Below are positions 8,217-13,317 of a stretch of 13,317 nucleotides of DNA, in pieces. The stretch spans positions 1 to 13,317 of the forward strand of contig JAYEJW010000210.1 in the NCBI GenBank assembly GCA_034716535.1, read 5' to 3'. The number at the start of each line of letters is the position of its first letter. Position 1 is the first letter of the stretch. Origin of the DNA: JAYEJW01 sp034716535. Its GTDB lineage: Bacteria; Pseudomonadota; Gammaproteobacteria; Chromatiales; Chromatiaceae. The notes under the pieces were generated by a model. That model was not told where the DNA came from and did not search any database. It saw nothing but the letters and a program-made list of their open reading frames with translations. The position numbers were made by a program, and so were the translations under genes.

Positions 8217-8473
8217 TTGGTGAATCAGCGGTGCGCAGGTTTTCCGCCTGGTGGACCAGACGTGCAGGTTCGCGGCGCAAGGAGATTGGGTCATTCCGAC
8301 CTAGTCCGTCCGAACGCGGGAGTTTGCGCACCATCGTGGGCATTCGAGCGAGGACAAAGTGCGCTGCGGTGGTTTGCGGGGGATGCCGACCCTCTGTCGC
8401 ATGCCGCTGTTTGGCCTAGGTCGACGCATGGCCCGTGTGGCCCTAGCGAAGATGCCCGCGTTTTTGACGAGTC
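8217..8473. other. Gap with no recognisable gene
   Basis: 257 bp between the acyltransferase and methyltransferase genes. Two + strand frames stay open: one from TTG 8217 through to 8495, overlapping the methyltransferase start, and one from 8231 to 8419. Neither translation shows a known motif, a membrane segment or sensible composition (many Arg, Cys and Trp), and neither has a good ribosome-binding site. It may be a decayed gene or just a long leader. I see no terminator or clear promoter in it. Confidence 0.4.
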
Positions 8474-8491
8474 ATGGCGTCAGGTGGAGCG

Positions 8492-9304
8492 ATGAAGGAT
8501 CGGACAGATTGGAAGGGGTTCTGGGAGGAAAAGGCCAGTCAGACTCTTTCGGATGTCGAGTTTGACCGTGGGGCCAACGCGAGAGGAGCGAAGCTGGACG
8601 AGCTGGCGCGCAGGGAGCTCGTGGAGTTCATCGATCCTCAGCCGGCCGAATTGCTGTTGGACGCAGGGTGTGGAACGGGTGCCAATCTGTCCCTTCTGAA
8701 GGGCAGAGTGAGGCGGGTAGTTGCAATGGATTATTCGAAGGGCGCCTTGGAACGCTGTAAACGCCGCGCCCAGCTCGACAGCCTAGCAAACGTCACGTTA
8801 ATCAACGGAACGATCACTCAGATACCGTTGCCTTCGCGCTGCGTTGACAAGGTCATTTGCCTTAGTGTGCTGCACTACCTGGACGACGACGGCGTACGTG
8901 TCGCATTCGGCGAGTTTGCGCGTATCCTGAAACCAGGGGGTTTAGTGATCTTGCATGTGAAGAATCTCGGGTCGCTGTACCTGTCTACGTTGACCCTCGC
9001 GAAGAGACTCAAGATTGCAATGGGCAAACCGACAAAAATTGAATTCTTTCGCACGTTTTCCTGGTACGTACGCGAGCTTGGGGCGTTACAATTTGATCTG
9101 ATGGACTACAATTCGTTCAATCTCGTGATGCTTGAGTCCATGCCGGAGCGCGCACTTCGGTTTCTGCAGTTCTTGGAACTGAAGCATTACGGCAGTCCGG
9201 TGTTGAGAAACGGGCTTGTGCGGCGGGCCGGAGCCGACCTCAAAATCAAGGCGCGGCTCTTGGGCGAGCAGTCCCGCGAAACGCAGCAAGGCGCAGGGCT
9301 GTAG
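8492..9304 (+). CDS. Class I SAM-dependent methyltransferase
   Basis: A 270-residue methyltransferase of the UbiE/Methyltransf_11 type. From ATG 8492, motif I is LLLDAGCGTGANLSLL (DAGCGTG at 57-63). The acidic residue ending strand beta-2 is in VVAMDYS (D80). The post-II and III region reads DKVICLSVLHYLDDDG, and LKPGG (146-150) precedes strand beta-5. The C-terminal 110 residues are family-specific and probably hold the acceptor site. In this setting O-methylation of a sugar, perhaps to cap or decorate the glycan, is likely, but the substrate cannot be read from sequence. ATG 8492 follows AGGTGGAG (8482-8489) and begins MKDRTDWKGFWEEKA, a common start for this family. An in-frame ATG at 8474 would add six residues and cannot be excluded. 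Confidence 0.87.
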   Translation: MKDRTDWKGFWEEKASQTLSDVEFDRGANARGAKLDELARRELVEFIDPQPAELLLDAGCGTGANLSLLKGRVRRVVAMDYSKGALERCKRRAQLDSLANVTLINGTITQIPLPSRCVDKVICLSVLHYLDDDGVRVAFGEFARILKPGGLVILHVKNLGSLYLSTLTLAKRLKIAMGKPTKIEFFRTFSWYVRELGALQFDLMDYNSFNLVMLESMPERALRFLQFLELKHYGSPVLRNGLVRRAGADLKIKARLLGEQSRETQQGAGL

Positions 9305-9386
9305 CGCTAGACCCGCGGTGACGACTTTTTGTGCTTCTGGGTTGGTTGCCTTGAGCCTCTCGCTATCCAGCAACACGTCAATCGTC

Positions 9387-9412
9387 AAGGCCCGGCGTTT
9401 TAGGGACCTTTT
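9387..9412 (+). terminator. Weak terminator-like hairpin upstream of second AsnB homologue
   Basis: AAGGCCC (9387-9393) can pair with GGGACCTT (9403-9410) with a one-base A bulge. The loop is 9 bases and a TTTT run (9409-9412) follows. It lies after the methyltransferase stop and only a few bases before the ribosome-binding site of the next gene. It could be a weak terminator or attenuator, or chance. Confidence 0.22.
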
Positions 9413-9414
9413 CT

Positions 9415-9420
9415 GAGGGG
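9415..9420 (+). promoter_or_regulatory. Ribosome-binding site GAGGGG for a TTG start
   Basis: GAGGGG at 9415-9420 is 8 bases before TTG 9429. It supports TTG as the true start of the second asparagine-synthase homologue, giving MAGIAG, which aligns residue for residue with MCGICG in the first homologue. The nearby ATG at 9421 is in another frame and meets a stop after six codons. Confidence 0.55.
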
Positions 9421-9428
9421 ATGTCGCC

Positions 9429-11327
9429 TTGGCTGGAATAGCTGGAATCATACGAGCAACGCCCTACCCTGGGATCGACCGCGACGCATCGCTGATGGTG
9501 GATGCCATGCGCCACGAGGAAGGCTGCGCTGTTGGCGAGTTCCGAGATCCCCACTATGGTATTCGCCTCGGTTGGACGGGGTATCCGCCATCGGTTGGCG
9601 ACTGGAGTCCGGTGGTCACGCGCACTACCGGCGCTCTGATCGTTGTCCACGGTGAGCACTTCGGCAACGGCACTCGATCTGCGGTCGCGTCTGAAGCATG
9701 GGACGGCCGCGGGGCCTCCCAGAAGCTTCGCGAGCTGTACGAGGCGGACAGTTCTTACTTCGTGAGCCGCCTGAATGGCTGGTTCGCGGGGGTCATAATC
9801 GACTTCGCAAGGGGTACGGTCTTACTCTTCAATGACCGGTATGGCATGGGGCGCTTGTATCTCCATTGCGGAAGAGACGAGTTCCTCTTCGCGTCCGAAG
9901 CGAAGTCTTTGCTTCGCGTTCGGCCCCAACTGAGGGCGATCAACTCCGGTTCGCTGGCGGAGCTGCTTCGATACAACTGCGTGCTAAACGACAGCACGCT
10001 TTTCGCGGGCGTTTCTTTGCTCCCGCGGGCTTCTGCATGGGAGTTCAAGGCTGGTGGCAATCTGGATCGCCGCAAGTACTTCAGCTTTCAGGAATGGGAG
10101 GAGCAGTCTTCCCTATCCCCGGCTACGTTTCACCAAGCCTACACGGATACGGTTTCCAGGGTGTTTCCCACGTATGCGCGCGAACAGGGAGACGTGGGAA
10201 TCTCCCTGACCGCGGGACTGGACACCCGGCAGATCATGGCGGCCCTGGGTGAGGCCTGCAAGGACCACCCCTGCTTTACGTTCGACGGGACCTTCGGCGA
10301 GCTGTTCGATAGTCGTACGGCGCGAAAGCTGGCCGCGGTTCATCAGAGTCCGTTCGAGATCATTCGCATCGACGAGCGCTTCCTCAAGCATTTTGGGGAG
10401 TACGCTCGTCGTGCCATCTATCTGTCAGATGGCACTCATGATGCCTTCGGTGCGCACGACGTGTTCTTCAACGAGATCGCGCGCAGAATTGCGCCGGTTC
10501 GATTGACGGGAAAGTTTGGAAGCGAGGTGGTCCGAATCAGGAATATCGTTCCCAGCTACATCTACCCGTCGGGCTTCCTGCTTCCCGAGATTGGCGAGCT
10601 TGTCAGGCGACTGCCTCCCTTTCCGGAGCTGAAGCGGGGCCTGCATCCGCTGACCGCAGTCGTCGGGTGGGAGATCCCGTGGCACGAGTACGGTCGGCTA
10701 AAGGTCGAGCAGTCTCAGCTGGTGATGCGCACTCCGTACATGGACAATGAACTGGTCAAGCTCATGTACAGCGCGCCAGCGGACGCGCGTGCGCGAGGTA
10801 GCTTGCAGGAGCGATACGTCAGCGAGCGCAGCCCCGAGTTCGGTGCGTTTATGAGCAATTTGGGCCGATTTGCGAGCGTGGGAGGGATGGCAAGGAATAA
10901 CCCGGTGTTAACGCAACTCGCCTCTGGGGCCTTGCGTGCATTGTTCAAGGTAGAGTACATCTACCTCTACGGCACGCCACATTGGCTTACCGCCGTCGAC
11001 CGGAGGCTGTCGCGCTGGCATCTCGAGAGGTGGCTGTCGGGCAGGCAGAAATGGGAGGGCTATCGGATCTGGATGACGGACCGGTTCTCCGGATTCCTGC
11101 GTGAGACGCTCCTCTCGACGAACGCCAGGTTTGGTGACTTTTTCGTAGAAAAGCGAGTGAAAACGATGTTGATGCAGCACCTCGCTGGGACGCATAACCA
11201 TATAACGGAGATCAACAAGGTCCTCACTGTCGAATTGATCTGCTCGACGCTGCTAAAGGAAGGAGCATTCGATCATCGCGCTGGAGCGCGCGACGGCATT
11301 TCCGGCGCACCACAGGATGTCTTCTGA
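9429..11327 (+). CDS. Asparagine-synthase homologue lacking the glutaminase nucleophile
   Basis: 632 residues, nearly the same length as the first AsnB of the window, with both domains present but altered. It begins MAGIAG, so the catalytic Cys2 is Ala. FNGEI is replaced by VHGEHF (H74-G75-E76) and RLSIIDL is absent, so glutamine hydrolysis should be lost. Fold landmarks remain: LNGWFAGVIIDF, NDRYGMGRLYLH and FLFASEAKSLL. In the synthetase domain the ATP loop is TAGLDTR (251-257) instead of SGGxDS. LTGKFGSEVVR (349-359) stands where GPDELFGGY is expected, and MRTPYMDNELV (423-433) matches VPFLDREIV. Relatives without Cys2, such as beta-lactam synthetase, CarA and lasso-peptide McjC-type enzymes, use the fold to adenylate a carboxylate and join it to another amine. 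This protein could do likewise, use free ammonia, or be non-catalytic. The substrate is unknown; the locus suggests a sugar or sugar-linked acid. Confidence 0.87.
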   Translation: MAGIAGIIRATPYPGIDRDASLMVDAMRHEEGCAVGEFRDPHYGIRLGWTGYPPSVGDWSPVVTRTTGALIVVHGEHFGNGTRSAVASEAWDGRGASQKLRELYEADSSYFVSRLNGWFAGVIIDFARGTVLLFNDRYGMGRLYLHCGRDEFLFASEAKSLLRVRPQLRAINSGSLAELLRYNCVLNDSTLFAGVSLLPRASAWEFKAGGNLDRRKYFSFQEWEEQSSLSPATFHQAYTDTVSRVFPTYAREQGDVGISLTAGLDTRQIMAALGEACKDHPCFTFDGTFGELFDSRTARKLAAVHQSPFEIIRIDERFLKHFGEYARRAIYLSDGTHDAFGAHDVFFNEIARRIAPVRLTGKFGSEVVRIRNIVPSYIYPSGFLLPEIGELVRRLPPFPELKRGLHPLTAVVGWEIPWHEYGRLKVEQSQLVMRTPYMDNELVKLMYSAPADARARGSLQERYVSERSPEFGAFMSNLGRFASVGGMARNNPVLTQLASGALRALFKVEYIYLYGTPHWLTAVDRRLSRWHLERWLSGRQKWEGYRIWMTDRFSGFLRETLLSTNARFGDFFVEKRVKTMLMQHLAGTHNHITEINKVLTVELICSTLLKEGAFDHRAGARDGISGAPQDVF

Positions 11328-11328
11328 T

Positions 11329-11350
11329 CTGCCGCAACCAACATCGGCAG
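11329..11350 (+). terminator. Short hairpin just after second AsnB homologue
   Basis: CTGCCG (11329-11334) and CGGCAG (11345-11350) form a perfect 6-bp stem with a 10-base loop, starting 2 bases after the stop codon. No T-run follows (CTTGTG), so an intrinsic terminator is doubtful. It may act only as a 3' stabilising hairpin, or be chance. Confidence 0.2.
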
Positions 11351-11504
11351 CTTGTGAGCGACGCGTGCGAGGCGCTTGGCTGAGGGAGTTGGAAAGGCAG
11401 TAGCCAGGAGTAGTGGTTGAGAGCAGCTGGATCACGCAATCGGGCCTTGAACCGGCTTAACTGCGGTGTTCGTCAAATGAGCCCTCGATTCGAAGGCAGC
11501 TAAA

Positions 11505-12980
11505 GTGACGAGGTTTGCCGACGCTGACAGTTCCGTAGCGATTGTCATCCGCTGCGCTGAACATTTGGTACCCCGTGTGCGATACGTGTTCGACACGCTG
11601 CTGATGGCCTGCGGCATCCGTACTTCCTACGGTGACTCGCCGCCCACTAGCGGCGTGTGGATTTGCTATGCGTCATCACAGGAACCTGAAGCCGGGACGG
11701 ACAGATGCATAAGAATCGAGCATGAACCGGCCGCCTGGGTGTTCTTCGAAGGCGACACCGATGTCGAAACGGCGCGCGAAGTAGAAGGGCTTGCCATTGT
11801 GCTTTCGCGCACTGGCTCGTTGTGCCCTGACCCCTGCCGTATTGCGTTCGACCTGGTCGCGAATGCCTTCTACTTCCTCACATCCTGGTCCGAACGTAGG
11901 GCCTCTCGTGATGAAAGCTCTCGCCAGCTTCATGCGGCTTCTGTTTATGCGCGCCTCGGCGTGCCCCAGGATATCGTCGATCGGTACGTTGAGCGCTTGT
12001 CCGCTGCCATTGGGAAAGTCTGGAACGGCCAATTCCAATCCGCGCAAGCTGCGGCTCGCTGGCCTGGCGGTGGCACGTTCGCGGTCGCCTTGTCGCATGA
12101 CGTCGATTTCCTGCCTGTTCATCCGCTGGATAACGCGACGCAGGCGGCGAAATCGGTATTGCGGCATCTTGTCCGGCAGCGTAACCCGGGGGACGCGATT
12201 CAAGCTGGATTCGGCTTCGCGAAGGCGATTCTCACCGGGCGCGATCCCTACGGCTGCGTGCCGGAAATAATCGCGCAGGAGTGCGCTCGGGGCGTTCGCT
12301 CATCCTTCCAGGTGGCGGTGGCGAGGCGCCACCCAGCGGACGTCAATTACGATGTCCGCGACGATCGCACCGCCGACTACCTTCGTGCCATCACGCGCGC
12401 GGGGTTCGACCTTTGCCTACACGGGAGCTACCGTTCGACGGAGCGCCGCGAATGGTATATGGAGGAGGTTGAAGTTCTCGCAGAGCGCCTCGGTCGCCCG
12501 TTAGGGTCTCGTCAGCACTTTCTGTCGTTCAACTACGACACGCTGTTTGCTGCGCAGGAAGAGGCCGGCATCCAGTACGACATGTCGATCGGCTTTCCCG
12601 ACCATCCAGGGCCGCGAGCAGGATTCTCATTCCCGTACTTTCCGTTCGACCTCGAGCGCAATCGGCCATTCGACGTCGTGGAGACCAGCCTCTTCTACAT
12701 GGACGTGACCCTGCAGAGCTATCTGAGGCTAACGCCGGGGGCGGCGCTAAGGGTCCTCGACGCTGGCCTTGACGATCTCGCGTGCAAGGGCGGTGCGGTG
12801 TCCGTAGTCTGGCATCCGATAGTGTTCGCGGGGGCACGCGATCCGGGGTATGAAGATGTCTATTGGCATCTAGTCGAGCACGTGCGTGAATTGGGTGGCG
12901 TCGCCACCGACGGACGTACGATTAACGAGCATTGGCGGCGACTCGCACGGGACTACGCGAGCTTTGCGCGTCAACGCTAA
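11505..12980 (+). CDS. NodB-like polysaccharide deacetylase-family protein with N-terminal extension
   Basis: 491 residues and no signal peptide. The first 190 or so form a separate N-terminal region. The C-terminal part is a divergent NodB-type barrel: ALSHDVDF (D199, D201 as candidate general base and metal ligand), LCLHGSYRS (H306, the position of the H-x-x-x-H metal motif), GSRQHFLSF (R336, H338), YDMSIGFPDHPGPRAGFSFP, and VWHP (H437) in place of the final catalytic His motif. This SHDVD / HGSY / RQHF / WHP series recurs in a subgroup of polysaccharide-deacetylase-like proteins from surface-polysaccharide loci. Canonical members remove N-acetyl groups from glycans, and I infer a sugar-modifying hydrolase here. 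Activity is unproven for this subgroup, and the second metal-binding His is not obvious because HGSY replaces HxxxH. The GTG start follows AAGG (11493-11496) at good spacing. It is the last recognisable gene of the window, 177 bp after the AsnB homologue. Confidence 0.8.
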   Translation: MTRFADADSSVAIVIRCAEHLVPRVRYVFDTLLMACGIRTSYGDSPPTSGVWICYASSQEPEAGTDRCIRIEHEPAAWVFFEGDTDVETAREVEGLAIVLSRTGSLCPDPCRIAFDLVANAFYFLTSWSERRASRDESSRQLHAASVYARLGVPQDIVDRYVERLSAAIGKVWNGQFQSAQAAARWPGGGTFAVALSHDVDFLPVHPLDNATQAAKSVLRHLVRQRNPGDAIQAGFGFAKAILTGRDPYGCVPEIIAQECARGVRSSFQVAVARRHPADVNYDVRDDRTADYLRAITRAGFDLCLHGSYRSTERREWYMEEVEVLAERLGRPLGSRQHFLSFNYDTLFAAQEEAGIQYDMSIGFPDHPGPRAGFSFPYFPFDLERNRPFDVVETSLFYMDVTLQSYLRLTPGAALRVLDAGLDDLACKGGAVSVVWHPIVFAGARDPGYEDVYWHLVEHVRELGGVATDGRTINEHWRRLARDYASFARQR

Positions 12981-13213
12981 TCGAAATTGACCCAACCCCG
13001 GCTAAGCCAACTCACCCCCCCTCGCCACGTCAGGTGTGGATGGTTTCCAGAACGTGCGCTTTGTCGGTGAATAGCGCGGAGAATCACCAACGAGGGCGGT
13101 GAATACCTGTCTTTGGAACAGAGGAATTCCAGAGGGTGTTTGGACGCGGGAGGCCGGTCGAAGTAGGTGACAGGCTGAGCGGAATCGGTTAGATCGTCCG
13201 AGCCGTTGAGACA

Positions 13214-13259
13214 GGCGCGGCATCGGTCTTGACCGCCACAGTCTGCCCGATGCCACGCC
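13214..13259. repeat. 13-bp near-perfect inverted repeat
   Basis: GGCGCGGCATCGG (13214-13226) and CCGATGCCACGCC (13247-13259) are inverted repeats matching at 12 of 13 positions, with a 20-base spacer. Such a stem is unlikely by chance in a short gap. It could be an operator, an IS remnant, a structured RNA or a repeat-family member. No T-run follows directly. Confidence 0.5.
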
Positions 13260-13265
13260 CCCAAA

Positions 13266-13280
13266 CCGTGCGATGCACGG
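13266..13280. repeat. Tight hairpin CCGTGC-GAT-GCACGG
   Basis: A perfect 6-bp stem with a 3-base loop, 6 bases after the larger inverted repeat. There is no T-tract, so it is not a standard terminator. A still smaller CCC-GAGT-GGG-TTTT (13300-13313) follows near the window edge and would be the better candidate for a weak terminator. Confidence 0.4.
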
Positions 13281-13317
13281 CCCACGGAAAAGTATCTCTC
13301 CCGAGTGGGTTTTAATC

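Larger units (their letters stand above)
12981..13317. other. Gene-free 3' region with inverted repeats
   Basis: The 337 bp after the deacetylase-family gene hold no recognisable gene. Two minus-strand frames of 84-102 codons cross it, but their translations match nothing I recognise and are full of Arg, Ser and Pro. The first bases (ATCGAAATTGACCCAACCCC) faintly resemble ends of IS21-type elements, which is not enough to call one. The inverted repeats at 13214-13259 and 13266-13280 are listed separately. The region may mark the edge of the polysaccharide cluster. Confidence 0.4.

Noticed and set aside
9086..9451. Minus-strand open frame of 121 codons over the methyltransferase 3' end
   Set aside because: It is antisense to a clear methyltransferase gene, with no motifs. 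It is a shadow frame of GC-rich coding sequence.
12981..13026. IS21-type element end (ATCGAAATTGACCCAACCCC)
   Set aside because: It is only a loose resemblance to IS21-family terminal repeats as I recall them. There is no istA/istB, no clear second terminal repeat and no target duplication in the window.
12989..13193. Integron attC site (ACCCAAC near 12990 and GTTAGAT near 13187)
   Set aside because: The two core-like heptamers are about 200 bp apart, the inner L/R box symmetry is missing, and the 13214-13259 palindrome lies outside them. Chance matches to short degenerate motifs.
12977..13285. Minus-strand open frame of 102 codons after the last gene
   Set aside because: A second minus-strand frame overlaps it almost fully, neither has a recognisable motif or good ribosome-binding site, and it contains the inverted repeats. 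It is more likely noncoding.
1..13317. CRISPR array, tRNA or rRNA genes
   Set aside because: No regularly spaced direct repeats, no tRNA cloverleaf with CCA-type end, and no rRNA-like conserved stretches were seen on either strand.

Overview
The window (13.3 kb, GC-rich, roughly 60% by eye) is a one-directional stretch of a cell-surface polysaccharide (O-antigen, capsule or exopolysaccharide) biosynthesis locus. All recognisable genes are on the + strand. The gene content and a REP-like intergenic element with a GTAG head point to a proteobacterium, probably gamma or beta. I cannot place it more precisely from the sequence alone.

Layout. Positions 1-51 may hold the last codons of an upstream gene. 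Next come an alpha/alpha-toroid protein of unknown function (69-1358), a gene-free gap of about 290 bp with REP-like and other small repeats (1359-1647), and a complete glutamine-hydrolysing asparagine-synthase-type amidotransferase (1648-3549). These are followed by a GT2 glycosyltransferase (3606-4517), a GT4 glycosyltransferase broken by three frameshifts (4495-5780), and an O-antigen polymerase/ligase-like membrane protein (5844-7178). Then come a FemAB/GNAT-like acyltransferase (7296-8216), a gap of about 260 bp with nothing recognisable, a class I SAM methyltransferase (8492-9304), and a second asparagine-synthase homologue that has lost its glutaminase cysteine (9429-11327). The last gene is a NodB-like polysaccharide-deacetylase-family protein (11505-12980). 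The final 337 bp hold inverted repeats but no convincing gene.

How the genes may work together (inference). The GT2, and the GT4 when it was intact, would extend a lipid-linked oligosaccharide. The O-antigen ligase/polymerase-fold protein would polymerise or transfer it. The other genes look like decorators: AsnB-type amide formation (precedent: WbpS-like proteins implicated in uronic-acid amidation in O-antigen loci), FemAB-like acyl or aminoacyl transfer, methylation, and deacetylation. No flippase, initiating sugar-phosphate transferase or export machinery lies in the window, so the locus must extend beyond it.

The most unusual points are the second AsnB homologue (Ala at position 2 and a T-A-G-L-D-T loop where S-G-G-x-D-S is expected), its pairing with an intact AsnB paralogue of almost identical length, and the recently decayed GT4 gene in an otherwise intact cluster.
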